This document shows, in pieces, positions 43,810 to 52,493 of a stretch of 64,000 nucleotides of DNA. Source of the DNA: Phycobacter sedimenti (GTDB lineage Bacteria > Pseudomonadota > Alphaproteobacteria > Rhodobacterales > Rhodobacteraceae); assembly GCF_038148855.1 (NCBI RefSeq), contig NZ_JBBVGR010000002.1:124001-188000 (forward strand), written 5' to 3'. Under the pieces are notes generated by a model that ran no database searches, was not told where the DNA came from, and saw only the letters and a list, made by a program, of their open reading frames with translations. Made by a program: the position numbers and the translations under genes. Positions within the stretch are counted from its first letter, which is position 1. Every line of letters begins with the position of its first letter.

Positions 43810-44517
43810 TCAGGTAGCCGATCCTTCTGGGGGGTGGGCGTAACGGGGGGATGTGAAGGGGGTGGCGCCAAGGCCTTCGGCCTGGACTGCGGCGGCCACC
43901 GAGGGGCGTTTCTCGAGACGGGCCAGCATCTTTGCAAGCCGGGGCGTGGCGCTGGGTGTGAACCAGCTGCGGTCGCGCCGTTCGGGATAAAGCGCCATCC
44001 AGCGCATCAGGCAGGCGAGATAAAGATCCAGCACCGATGGAGTTTGCCCCGCAAGCCATCCCTTCCCTGCGGCCGCCGCAGCCTCAAGGCTGGTCAGATG
44101 CGTTTTCAGCCGGGTCGCCATTCCCTTGTGGAGGGCCTCCTGATGGGCCGGGTCCGCTCCGATGTATTTCTGCGGATAGAACAGGATACGCAGATCGGCG
44201 TGCAGGGTGTTTGACACAAAAAATAGCCATTTCAGCGCCCAGGCCCGGTCAGCGTGATCTGCCTCCGGAGCCAGGGCGTGATGCCGATCTGCAAGCCAGA
44301 GCAGGATCGCTCCGGTCTCGAAGAGGGGCCCGTCTGGCGTTTCCAGAACCGGGATAAGGCCGTGTGGATTGAGATTGCGGTAGGCGGCGGTCTCCAGTGC
44401 GCCGCCGCGCCGGTCGACCAATACCGTTTCAAAGTCTTGCCCCATCTCTGTCAGCGCCAGGCGGATCACCAGCGAGGCGTTGTCCGGAGCATAGTGGAGG
44501 CGATAGCTTGGCGTCAT
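43810..44517 (-). CDS. Glutathione S-transferase family protein
   Basis: A 235-residue GST with an N-terminal thioredoxin fold (YAPDNASLVIRLALTEMG, NPHGLIPVLETPDGPLFETGAIL with the cis-Pro and Glu-Thr glutathione-binding residues) and a helical C-terminal domain (LAGQTPSVLDLYLACLMRWMALYPE). The catalytic Ser is not obvious. Its stop is immediately followed by the sdaA start. A detoxification or cluster-protection role for SdaA is conceivable but not shown. Confidence 0.85.
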   Translation of the reverse strand: MTPSYRLHYAPDNASLVIRLALTEMGQDFETVLVDRRGGALETAAYRNLNPHGLIPVLETPDGPLFETGAILLWLADRHHALAPEADHADRAWALKWLFFVSNTLHADLRILFYPQKYIGADPAHQEALHKGMATRLKTHLTSLEAAAAAGKGWLAGQTPSVLDLYLACLMRWMALYPERRDRSWFTPSATPRLAKMLARLEKRPSVAAAVQAEGLGATPFTSPRYAHPPEGSAT

Positions 44518-44565
44518 GGTGGGACCTTAGGAAGCTTTGCTACAGGCGTAACGTCCGTTTCCGGC

Positions 44566-44581
44566 GTTTCCAATAGGAAAC
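44566..44581. promoter_or_regulatory. Perfect palindrome GTTTCC-N4-GGAAAC
   Basis: A 6-bp-arm inverted repeat with a 4-base spacer lies in the 220-bp divergent gap between the GST gene and rpiA. It may be an operator; no regulator can be named. The rest of that gap holds no gene. Confidence 0.35.
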
Positions 44582-44737
44582 ACGGCTTCGGCGCCTGCAC
44601 ATCTTTCGCACTCTGCCGCCCGGTCGCCTCAAAAGGAACTTGAAACGGTGCGATGGTGGCAAAAGCCCGATTGCCCCTCGCAGTTGAGGTCAGCTTTCCT
44701 TATAAGGCCTGCAAACCTCTTTCTCGGAGCCGTTCAC

Positions 44738-45526
44738 ATGACCGGAGAACTCTCTCCCATCGACAAGGCCAAGTTCGTCGCCGCCAAGCGGGCTGCCGAC
44801 ATGGTCGAGGATGGCATGCGGGTCGGCCTTGGAACGGGATCGACCGCGGCCTGGCTGGTGCGCTGCCTTGGGGAAATGGTACGCGAACAGGGGCTGAAAT
44901 TCACCGCCGTTCCGACCTCGACCCGCACCGCCGAGCTGGCGCGCGAGATGGGGATCGATGTGATTTCGCTCGATGAAGCCAGATGGCTGGATCTCACCAT
45001 CGACGGTGCAGATGAATTCGACGCGGACCTGAACCTGATCAAGGGCGGCGGCGGTGCGCTGCTCCAGGAAAAGATCGTCGCCACCGCCTCTGATCAAATG
45101 GTCGTTATCGCCGATGCAGGCAAGGAGGTGGAAACGCTGGGCGCCTTCCCCCTGCCGGTGGAGGTCATTCCCTTTGGCTGGCAGACCTCGCAGGCGCTGA
45201 TAGAGGAAACCCTTGTTTCCATGGATGTTCTGGGCCGCAATGCCACGCTCAGGATGAATGGAGATGCGCCCTTTGTCACCGATGAAGGCAACCATATTCT
45301 CGACCTGCATCTGAAGCGGATCGGCAATGCGCGCCAGCTGGCGATGGTGCTGAACCAGATCCCGGGCGTGGTTGAAAACGGGCTGTTCATCGATATCTGT
45401 GACACCGTCATCATCGGCTACGGCGATGGCAGGGTAGAAACACGCGACATAAACGAGGGCACGGTCGAGCAGGACAGGCTGGATTTCGTCGAGACCGACA
45501 ATCTGTTCACCGACCTTGCGGACTAA
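44738..45526 (+). CDS. rpiA: Ribose-5-phosphate isomerase A
   Basis: Interconverts ribose 5-phosphate and ribulose 5-phosphate in the pentose phosphate pathway. GLGTGSTAAWLVRCLGE is the phosphate/active-site loop, TIDGADEFDADLNLIKGGGGALLQEKIVA the catalytic Asp/Lys region. It has 262 residues. The ATG at 44738 opens MTGELSPIDKAKFVAAKRAAD; the longer upstream frame is outside the family. The product ribulose 5-phosphate is also the precursor used by the RibB-type enzyme earlier in the window. gor follows after about 15 bp. Confidence 0.95.
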   Translation: MTGELSPIDKAKFVAAKRAADMVEDGMRVGLGTGSTAAWLVRCLGEMVREQGLKFTAVPTSTRTAELAREMGIDVISLDEARWLDLTIDGADEFDADLNLIKGGGGALLQEKIVATASDQMVVIADAGKEVETLGAFPLPVEVIPFGWQTSQALIEETLVSMDVLGRNATLRMNGDAPFVTDEGNHILDLHLKRIGNARQLAMVLNQIPGVVENGLFIDICDTVIIGYGDGRVETRDINEGTVEQDRLDFVETDNLFTDLAD

Positions 45527-45541
45527 GAAGGCAGCACTTTC

Positions 45542-46897
45542 ATGAGCTTTGATTACGATCTCTTTGTCATTGGCGGCGGTTCTGGCGGCGTGCGAGCGGC
45601 GCGGGTTGCAGCGGCAGGCGGTGCCAAAGTGGCATTGGCCGAAGAGGACCGCTATGGCGGCACCTGCGTGATCCGGGGCTGCGTGCCGAAGAAACTGATG
45701 GTCTTTGCCAGCGAATATTCCGGCATGGTCGAAGATGCGCAGGCCTATGGCTGGGACATCCGGCCGGGCGCCTTCGACTGGAGCGCCTTCAAGGGCAAGC
45801 TGGAGGCAGAGCTGGACCGCCTTGAAGGCATTTATCGAAACCTGTTGAAAAACAGCGGCGTCGAAAGCTTTGATGCCCGCGCCAGGCTGGTCGATCCGCA
45901 TACGGTCGAACTGTCTGATGGCAGCCGCAAAAGTGCCAAGCATATCCTGATCGCCACCGGCGGTCGCCCCATCGTGCCCGAATTCCCCGGCAGTGACCTT
46001 GCGATCACCTCGAACGATATCTTCCACCTCGACAAGCTGCCGGAAAGCATCCTGATCGTCGGCGGTGGCTATATCGCCTGCGAATTCGCCGGGATCATGA
46101 ACGGTCTTGGGGTGAAGACCACGCAATACTATCGCGGCGCGCAGATCCTGCGCGGCTTCGATGATGAGGCGCGTGGCCTCGTGTCCGAGGAAATGTGCCA
46201 GTCCGGAATCAACCTGCACCTTGGCACCAATGTGATCGAGATGGCTCGCGAGGGTGACAAGATCCGCGTCAAGGCCACCAATGGCGATGAGGCGCTGTTC
46301 GATCAGGTGATGTACGCCACGGGCCGTGCGCCCAACGCCGATGATCTGGGGCTTGAGGCGCTTGGCATCGAGCGCGGCCGCAAGGGCGAGATCGTTGTGG
46401 ACAAATACAGCCAGACCGGGGTGCCGTCTGTCTATGCCATCGGCGATGTGACCGACCGGGTGAACCTGACGCCGGTGGCGATCCGCGAAGGCATGGCCTT
46501 TGTGGAAACCGTGTTCAACGGCAACCCCACCAGCCCCGACCATGACCTGATCCCGACCGCGATCTTCACCCAGCCCGAGATGGGCACCGTGGGTCTGAGC
46601 GAGGAAGAGGCCGCCAGGCAGGAGCCGATCGAGGTCTATGCGACCTCCTTTAAGCCGATGCAGCAGGCCTTTGCCGGGCGCGCTCAGCGGGTGCTGATGA
46701 AACTGATCGTCAGCCAGGCCTCGCGCAAGGTGCTGGGATGCCATATCGTCGCACCGGGTGCGGGCGAGATGATCCAGTTGGCGGGCATAGCGGTCAAGAT
46801 GGGCGCAACCAAGGAAGACTTCGATCGGACCGTGGCGGTGCATCCGACCATGTCCGAGGAACTGGTAACCATGAAAACACCTGTACGGACCGCTTGA
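45542..46897 (+). CDS. gor: Glutathione-disulfide reductase
   Basis: FAD- and NADPH-dependent reductase that keeps glutathione reduced. FVIGGGSGGVRAARVAA is the FAD motif, the redox disulfide is GGTCVIRGCVPKKL (Cys 42 and Cys 47), and ILIVGGGYIACEFAGIM binds NADPH. The interface His-Glu pair is in VAVHPTMSEELV near the end. It has 451 residues. It starts 15 bp after rpiA, and the NADPH it uses is made partly by the pentose phosphate pathway, which makes the pairing sensible. Confidence 0.94.
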   Translation: MSFDYDLFVIGGGSGGVRAARVAAAGGAKVALAEEDRYGGTCVIRGCVPKKLMVFASEYSGMVEDAQAYGWDIRPGAFDWSAFKGKLEAELDRLEGIYRNLLKNSGVESFDARARLVDPHTVELSDGSRKSAKHILIATGGRPIVPEFPGSDLAITSNDIFHLDKLPESILIVGGGYIACEFAGIMNGLGVKTTQYYRGAQILRGFDDEARGLVSEEMCQSGINLHLGTNVIEMAREGDKIRVKATNGDEALFDQVMYATGRAPNADDLGLEALGIERGRKGEIVVDKYSQTGVPSVYAIGDVTDRVNLTPVAIREGMAFVETVFNGNPTSPDHDLIPTAIFTQPEMGTVGLSEEEAARQEPIEVYATSFKPMQQAFAGRAQRVLMKLIVSQASRKVLGCHIVAPGAGEMIQLAGIAVKMGATKEDFDRTVAVHPTMSEELVTMKTPVRTA

Positions 46898-46975
46898 ATA
46901 TCGGGCCAAAAGCTACAGGTTAGAGCGCAGTAAAACTCTTGCCGCATATCGCGGCAGCAAAGGGATAGGAGACAT

Positions 46976-48127
46976 ATGGCTGGCAATAGCGGTGGCCCCT
47001 GGGGGGGCGGAGGCTCTTCCGGCGGTGGCGGAGGCAACCGGGGTGACAACAACGGCGGTGGCGGCGGTGGCCGGCGCCCCGAGGATCCCCAGATCCCCGA
47101 GATCGACGAACTACTGAAAAAGGGCCAGGAGCAATTCCGCGTCCTCATGGGCGGTCGGGGTGGCAATGGCACCGGCGGCGGCGGTCGTGGCGGCTCGGGG
47201 GGCGGCGGTGCTCCGCTGTTCACCAAGGGCACCGTGGCAATCGGTGTGGTGGCTGCTGCTGTCCTTTGGGGCATGGCGAGCTTTTACTCGGTCAAGACCG
47301 AAGAACGCTCGGTCGAGCTGTTCTTGGGCGAATACTATGACACCGGCCAGCCGGGTCTGAACTTTGCGCCCTGGCCTTTGGTCACCTACGAGGTGATCCC
47401 TGTGCTGGTCGAGCAGACCGAGAACATCGGTTCTGGTAGCCGTGGGATGGATGCAGGGTTGATGCTGACCGGGGATGAAAACATCATCGACGTCGATTTC
47501 CAGGTGGTCTGGAACATCAACGACCCGGCTCAGTTCCTGTTTAACCTGCGCGATCCCCGCGCCACCATTCAAGCGGTTGCGGAATCCGCCATGCGCGAGA
47601 TCATCGCCCAGTCCGAACTGGCGCCGATCCTGAACCGTGACCGGGGTGTCATCACGGCACGTCTCGAAGAGCTGATCCAATCCACGCTCGACAGCTATGA
47701 CAGCGGTGTGAACATCGTCCGCGTCAACTTTGACCAGGCCGACCCGCCAGAGCCGGTGAAGGATGCCTTCCGCGAAGTGCAGTCCGCTGGTCAGGAACGC
47801 GATCGTCTTGAGAAACAGGCCGACGCCTATGCAAACCGCAAACTGGCGGCAGCGCGTGGTCAGTCTGCCCAGACCCTGGAAGAGGCCGAAGCCTATCGGG
47901 CTCAGGTCGTGAACCAGGCGCGCGGTGAGGCGAGCCGCTTCTCGGCTGTTCTGCAAGAGTATGAAAAGGCGCCGGATGTGACCCGTAAACGCCTTTATCT
48001 TGAAACCATGGAAGAGGTGCTTGGCAACGTGGACAAGGTCATTATCGACCAGTCCGTTGGTGAGGGCGGCCAGGGTGTCGTGCCCTATCTGCCCCTCAAT
48101 GAACTGCGCCGGACGGAGGGCAACTGA
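46976..48127 (+). CDS. hflK: HflK, FtsH protease modulator
   Basis: SPFH/band-7 protein that with HflC forms a cage around the FtsH protease in the inner membrane. A very Gly-rich N-terminus (about residues 4-30 and 55-75) is cytoplasmic, followed by one membrane helix (TKGTVAIGVVAAAVLWGMASFY) and the periplasmic band-7 domain (SVELFLGEYYDTGQPGLNFAPWPL). It has 383 residues. The stop overlaps the hflC start as TGATG, typical of the obligate pair. Confidence 0.95.
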   Translation: MAGNSGGPWGGGGSSGGGGGNRGDNNGGGGGGRRPEDPQIPEIDELLKKGQEQFRVLMGGRGGNGTGGGGRGGSGGGGAPLFTKGTVAIGVVAAAVLWGMASFYSVKTEERSVELFLGEYYDTGQPGLNFAPWPLVTYEVIPVLVEQTENIGSGSRGMDAGLMLTGDENIIDVDFQVVWNINDPAQFLFNLRDPRATIQAVAESAMREIIAQSELAPILNRDRGVITARLEELIQSTLDSYDSGVNIVRVNFDQADPPEPVKDAFREVQSAGQERDRLEKQADAYANRKLAAARGQSAQTLEEAEAYRAQVVNQARGEASRFSAVLQEYEKAPDVTRKRLYLETMEEVLGNVDKVIIDQSVGEGGQGVVPYLPLNELRRTEGN

Positions 48128-49008
48128 TGAACAAGTCGACCCTTATTCTCCCGCTTCTTGTTGTGGCGGTGGTTGCGGGCTTGTCCGCGATCTTCATCGT
48201 GGATGAGCGCGAAAAGGCACTGGTCCTGCGGTTTGGCCGCGTGGTTGCGGTTCAGGAGGCCCCTGGTCTGGCCTTCAAGATTCCGCTGATTGACGAGGTT
48301 GTCACCTATGACGACCGGATCCTCAGCCTTGAAGTCGGACCTTTGGAAGTCACTCCCGAGGATGACCGTCGTCTGGTTGTGGACGCCTTCGCCCGCTACC
48401 GGATCACTGATCTGCGCCAGTTCCGTGAAGCCGTCGGTGCGGCAGGTATTCCGGGTGCCGAAAACCGTCTGGACAAGATCATGCGCGCCCAGACGCGTGA
48501 GGTGCTCGGCTCGGTCAGCTCCAACGACATCCTGTCGTCGGATCGCGCGTCTCTGATGCTGCGAATCCGCAATGGCGCCATCAAGGAAGCCAGCGGGTTC
48601 GGCATTGAGGTGATCGACGTGCGCCTGAAACGGACCGATCTGCCGCAGGCGAACCTCGAAGCCACATTTGCGCGGATGCGCGCCGAGCGTGAGCGGGAGG
48701 CCGCCGACGAGATCGCCCGTGGTGAGGAAGCCGCCCAGCGTGTCCGCGCCCAGGCCGACCGGACCGAGGTGGAACTCGTTTCCGAAGCCGAACGTGAAGC
48801 GGAAGTCATCCGCGGTGAGGCGGATGCAGAACGCAACTCGATCTTTGCCGAAGCCTATGGTCGCGATCCCGAGTTCTTTGAGTTCTATCGCAGCCTCACG
48901 GCCTATGCGCGCTCTATGAAGGAGGGGAATTCCTCCATGGTTCTGTCGCCGGATTCCGAGTTCTTCAACTATCTGAAGTCCTCCACCGGGGCGTCTGCAT
49001 CGCAGTGA
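48127..49008 (+). CDS. hflC: HflC, FtsH protease modulator
   Basis: Second half of the HflKC complex. It has an N-terminal signal-anchor (STLILPLLVVAVVAGLSAIFIV), the SPFH domain (EREKALVLRFGRVVAVQEAPGL, then IPGAENRLDKIMRAQTREV) and a long coiled-coil region (ERGE-rich, about 190-240: RAEREREAADEIARGEEAAQRV). It has 293 residues. The start overlaps hflK by the TGATG junction, and a probable terminator lies 50 bp after the stop. Confidence 0.95.
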   Translation: MNKSTLILPLLVVAVVAGLSAIFIVDEREKALVLRFGRVVAVQEAPGLAFKIPLIDEVVTYDDRILSLEVGPLEVTPEDDRRLVVDAFARYRITDLRQFREAVGAAGIPGAENRLDKIMRAQTREVLGSVSSNDILSSDRASLMLRIRNGAIKEASGFGIEVIDVRLKRTDLPQANLEATFARMRAEREREAADEIARGEEAAQRVRAQADRTEVELVSEAEREAEVIRGEADAERNSIFAEAYGRDPEFFEFYRSLTAYARSMKEGNSSMVLSPDSEFFNYLKSSTGASASQ

Positions 49009-49056
49009 CCCAGGCAGCCGGCTGACGGATGATCCCGCAGCCAGCATCAAACATCT

Positions 49057-49087
49057 AAAGAGGTCGGCCATTGTGTCGGCCTCTTTT
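49057..49087 (+). terminator. Probable terminator after hflC
   Basis: AAAGAGG pairs with CCTCTTT across a 16-base loop, followed by TTTTGC. The long loop makes it moderate. Confidence 0.55.
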
Positions 49088-49254
49088 GCATTCTGCGCGA
49101 GATAAAAACGAATGGAGAGGGGTACAATGGCTTTCACATCGTTTTGAAGACGTGCAACATTCGTTGCAGCAAGAGGAGAAGCCCCTACATTAGACCCACT
49201 GTATTTCTGCCCTATCCGCGGAACCGCAGAGACAGGTCAGGAGGAGATACCGGA

Positions 49255-50799
49255 ATGGCGATGACCGGAATACCGACAACAAGGAGTAGTGCCGTGCACT
49301 CACAGGCAATTTCTTATTCGGACACACAGGACAGACGAGGGGCGCCGTGGCGCTTTTTCATGCTTGCCCTGATCAGCAGCATCATGGTGCTGGCGCAGGT
49401 TGTGATGGCTCAGGCCCGACCCGAAAGCCTTGCGCCTCTGGCGGAGCAGGTCAGCCCGGCTGTGGTGAACATCACGACCACCACGGTGATCGAGGGGCGC
49501 TCGGGTCCGCAGGGGATCGTGCCCGAAGGCTCCCCGTTTGAAGATTTCTTCCGTGAGTTCCAGGACCGCAACGGCGGGAACGGTGGCAATGACGAGGCAC
49601 CGCGTCCGCGCCGCTCGTCCGCTTTGGGTTCGGGCTTCGTGATTTCCGAGGATGGCTATATCGTCACGAACAACCACGTGATCGAAGAAGCCGACGAGAT
49701 CGAGATCGAGTTCTTCCCTGGTGATGGCCAACCGGCGCAGCCGCTTCCGGCCAAGGTCGTGGGCACGGACCCCACAACCGATATCGCGCTGTTGAAGGTC
49801 GAAGCGCCCATGCCGCTGAAATTCGTGACCTTTGGCGACAGCGATACAGCCCGCGTTGGCGATTGGGTGGTCGCGATGGGCAACCCACTGGGGCAGGGCT
49901 TTTCGGTCTCGGCAGGGATCGTTTCCGCACGCAACCGTGAACTGTCCGGCTCGTATGACGACTACATTCAGACCGACGCCGCTATCAACCGTGGCAACTC
50001 GGGTGGTCCGCTGTTCAACATGGACGGCGACGTCGTCGGCGTGAATACGGCGATCCTTTCGCCCAATGGTGGCTCGATCGGGATCGGCTTTTCCATGGCC
50101 TCCAACGTGGTCAGCAAGGTGGTCAAGCAACTCCAGGACTATGGCGAGACCCGCCGCGGCTGGCTGGGTGTGCGGATCCAGGACGTGACCGATGACGTGG
50201 CCGAGGCGATGGGCCTTGATGCGGCCAAGGGCGCATTGGTGACGGACGTTCCTGATGGTCCTGCCAAGGAGGCCGGCATGCTGTCCGGTGATGTGATCCT
50301 CAGCTTTGACGGAACCGAGGTCGCAGATACCCGTAGCCTGGTGCGCACCGTTGGCAATACCGAAGTCGGCAAGACCGTGCGGGTTGTTGTCTACCGCGAA
50401 GGCAAGACCGAAACGCTGAAAGTCACCTTGGGTCGCCGCGAAGAGGCCGAGCGTCAGGCGTCGGCGCCTGGTGACAAGGAGGGCACACCGGAGCAAACCG
50501 AGAAGCAGCTCTTGGGGCTCTCTGTCGGCGTTCTGACTGACGAGCTGCGCGGTGAGCTGAGTGTTCCCGAAGGCACCAATGGTCTGGTGATCATGTCTGT
50601 GGACGAAACCTCTGAGGCCTGGGAGAAAGGCCTGCGCGCCGGTGATGTGATCACCGAGGCCGGGCAGCAGAAGGTCACAGGCATTGAGGATCTGGAGGCA
50701 CGGATCGATGAGGCCAAAGAGGCAGGGCGCAAGTCGCTGTTGCTTCTGGTGCGCCGCAGTGGAGAGCCGCGTTTCGTGGCGCTGAACCTGTCGGAGTAA
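49255..50799 (+). CDS. degP: DegP/Do-like periplasmic serine protease
   Basis: HtrA-family protease and chaperone for misfolded envelope proteins. The signal peptide is around WRFFMLALISSIMVLAQVVMAQA. The triad is His 141 (TNNHVI), Asp 176 (TTDIALLKV) and Ser 249 (RGNSGGPLF), counting from the ATG at 49255. Two PDZ domains follow, the first with RRGWLGVRIQDVTDDVAEAMGL and the second with LRAGDVITEAGQQKVTGIEDLEAR. GAGGAG precedes the ATG at 49255; an in-frame GTG at 49294 with AAGGAG 7 bases upstream is a real alternative. It follows hflKC, so protein quality control genes are clustered. Confidence 0.93.
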   Translation: MAMTGIPTTRSSAVHSQAISYSDTQDRRGAPWRFFMLALISSIMVLAQVVMAQARPESLAPLAEQVSPAVVNITTTTVIEGRSGPQGIVPEGSPFEDFFREFQDRNGGNGGNDEAPRPRRSSALGSGFVISEDGYIVTNNHVIEEADEIEIEFFPGDGQPAQPLPAKVVGTDPTTDIALLKVEAPMPLKFVTFGDSDTARVGDWVVAMGNPLGQGFSVSAGIVSARNRELSGSYDDYIQTDAAINRGNSGGPLFNMDGDVVGVNTAILSPNGGSIGIGFSMASNVVSKVVKQLQDYGETRRGWLGVRIQDVTDDVAEAMGLDAAKGALVTDVPDGPAKEAGMLSGDVILSFDGTEVADTRSLVRTVGNTEVGKTVRVVVYREGKTETLKVTLGRREEAERQASAPGDKEGTPEQTEKQLLGLSVGVLTDELRGELSVPEGTNGLVIMSVDETSEAWEKGLRAGDVITEAGQQKVTGIEDLEARIDEAKEAGRKSLLLLVRRSGEPRFVALNLSE

Positions 50800-50843
50800 T
50801 AGGTCGGACAGCTGCGACTGACACATTCGGGTTGAATGCTGAA

Positions 50844-50874
50844 AAAGGCCGGGGTGACCCCCGGCCTTTCTTTT
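50844..50874 (+). terminator. Rho-independent terminator after degP
   Basis: AAAGGCCGGGG/CCCCGGCCTTT with a 4-base loop and a TTCTTTT tail, 45 bp after the degP stop. Confidence 0.92.
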
Positions 50875-50897
50875 GTCGGCTGCGACAGCGGGAAACG

Positions 50898-50933
50898 CAA
50901 AAAGAGCCATGCGCTGGCGGGCACATGGCTCTT
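50898..50933 (-). terminator. Probable terminator for the Crp/Fnr gene
   Basis: 10-bp perfect arms AAGAGCCATG/CATGGCTCTT around a 12-base loop. On the minus strand the stem is followed by TTTGCG. It is about 160 bp beyond the regulator's stop, so a long 3' UTR or an unseen small transcript is implied. Confidence 0.6.
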
Positions 50934-51095
50934 GATGGAATAGGTGGGCATCGGGATGGAACGGTTGATGCCTTACCTGATCACGACCCTGTCATCTGTG
51001 GTGGTCCCGGTCTGTGATCCAGTTCACACTGATTTGAAAATATGTCTGGGGAAACATTTGCCTGATAGTGGCGCGCGGTCTGTCCGATGGGGGGC

Positions 51096-51764
51096 TCACA
51101 GCAGCTCCGGCTCTGCCAATAGCGCAAGGGCCTTGCGATCCAGGATCTGCAGGGCGCCGCGGTTGATTTCGATGATGCCGTTGCGCTTCCAGTTGGACAA
51201 TGTCTTGGAAACCGCTTCGCGTGTGGCGCCAACGAATTCCGCCAGCTCGCTTTGCGACAGGCCAAGGCGGTCGTTGCCGCCTTCGGGGGTCAGGTAAAGC
51301 AGTTTGCGCGCCAGCCGTACGGGCATGGGCAGGAACACCTGTTCATTCAATTGCGCATTCATCCAGCGCATGCGCTGCCCGGCCAGGCGCAGCAGATCCC
51401 CGGCGAGATCGGGATATTGCCGGATCTGGGACAGGATGTCCCGGTTGCGCAGGCGTCGCAGCCGGCTTGGCTCGGTGGCGGTTACGGTTGCCGTGCGGGG
51501 GCCGGGATCAAAGAGAGCGATCTCGCCAAAGATGGCACCGGGGCGCATCAGGTCCAAGGTCAGTTTGCGACCCGCTGCCGAGAGGATGGAAAACTCCAGC
51601 GCGCCTTCGGTGATGGCATAGAGCGCATCACCGGTATCGCCCTGCTCGAACAGAACCTCGCCCTGCGAGAGGCGAATGTCGCTGGCCTGACTGTCCAGCA
51701 TCTCTCGCAGTGGCGCAGAGGCCCCAGAGAGGAAGCCGGTGTCCGGCAGGCGGTCTTGCGGCAT
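51096..51764 (-). CDS. Crp/Fnr-family transcription regulator
   Basis: A 222-residue regulator with an N-terminal cyclic-nucleotide-binding fold (GEVLFEQGDTGDALYAITEGALEF and PGAIFGEIALFDPGPRTATVTA, close to the cAMP phosphate-binding cassette) and a C-terminal winged helix (LSQSELAEFVGATREAVSKTLSNW). No N-terminal cysteine cluster is present, so it is not an oxygen-sensing FNR. RTATVTA suggests nucleotide binding, but this has not been shown. The gene upstream ends about 160 bp away, across a 12-base G tract. Confidence 0.88.
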   Translation of the reverse strand: MPQDRLPDTGFLSGASAPLREMLDSQASDIRLSQGEVLFEQGDTGDALYAITEGALEFSILSAAGRKLTLDLMRPGAIFGEIALFDPGPRTATVTATEPSRLRRLRNRDILSQIRQYPDLAGDLLRLAGQRMRWMNAQLNEQVFLPMPVRLARKLLYLTPEGGNDRLGLSQSELAEFVGATREAVSKTLSNWKRNGIIEINRGALQILDRKALALLAEPELL

Positions 51765-51904
51765 TGTTGTGTCTCCACAGAAGGGTGCCGCTGCATCTGG
51801 GCGGCGGCTGATCGCTTTGTCGCGCGTGACACTATCAGAGCTGTGTGGCGTGGGAAACTGGTGTTGGGTTTTCTGGGGAAGGGCGTTGGAGCGGTCCGAA
51901 GTAC

Positions 51905-51916
51905 GGGGGGGGGGGG
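51905..51916. repeat. Homopolymer of 12 G
   Basis: Twelve consecutive G on the + strand, 140 bp before the Crp/Fnr ATG and 10 bp after the stop of the PG-binding lipoprotein gene. It is the longest single-base run noticed in the window and lies where the regulator's promoter is expected. Confidence 0.85.
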
Positions 51917-51926
51917 CTGCTCAGGT

Positions 51927-52442
51927 CTATCTCGGAACCGAGATCAGGCCGAGCCTGCGCGCGCTATCGAGCGATAGTTGCTGGCTTTCCAAGCCGAGGC
52001 CGCGCTGATAGCGCAGGACAGCCCGCCGGGTGGGGCGATCCATCTGCCCGGTTACGGGACCCGTGTAATGGCCCCTGACGGTCAGAGCGCGCTGCAGGGA
52101 GGCGATGAAATCCGGGGTCATATCGACCGGGCACGTGATTTCAAGCCAGCTTTCGCTGCGGGGGCGGACGATGTCCTGCCGGGTTTCGGTGCGAAAGACA
52201 GCGGGCTGTATGAGAGCGCCACCCGCGTCCCTTTGTTCGGGTTGAACCAGAACCTGCACGGTCACCGTTTCAATGATCGCAGGTCGGACGTGCCGGTCCC
52301 AGCAGGTGCCCGGCGGCGCGTCGGGAGGCGCTGTGCGCTGTGATGGGGCGCGATCCATGTCGGCAGGTGGCGTGCAGGCGGGTGCAAGGACGAGCAGGCC
52401 CAGGGCGCAGGCGCTGTGCAATAACGAGAAGGGTCGGATCAT
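51927..52442 (-). CDS. Putative lipoprotein with peptidoglycan-binding-like domain
   Basis: A 171-residue protein with a signal ending in the lipobox LAPAC (Cys 23). A Pro-rich linker leads to a region with two cysteines (CWDRHV and ITCPVD), probably a disulfide, and a C-terminal PG_binding_1-like helical repeat (FIASLQRALTVRGHYTGPVTGQMDRPTRRAVLRYQRGLGL). It is likely anchored in the outer membrane and touches peptidoglycan. The exact role is unknown. The stop is near a G12 tract, upstream of the Crp/Fnr gene. Confidence 0.72.
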   Translation of the reverse strand: MIRPFSLLHSACALGLLVLAPACTPPADMDRAPSQRTAPPDAPPGTCWDRHVRPAIIETVTVQVLVQPEQRDAGGALIQPAVFRTETRQDIVRPRSESWLEITCPVDMTPDFIASLQRALTVRGHYTGPVTGQMDRPTRRAVLRYQRGLGLESQQLSLDSARRLGLISVPR

Positions 52443-52493
52443 GTGCTCGGACCTCTGATGGCCTGTGGTCAGACCGGCGGGTTTTGCGGCAGG

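Noticed and set aside
43810..44214. Plus-strand frames opposite the GST and sdaA genes
   Set aside because: Their translations lack any motif and the minus-strand genes are secure.
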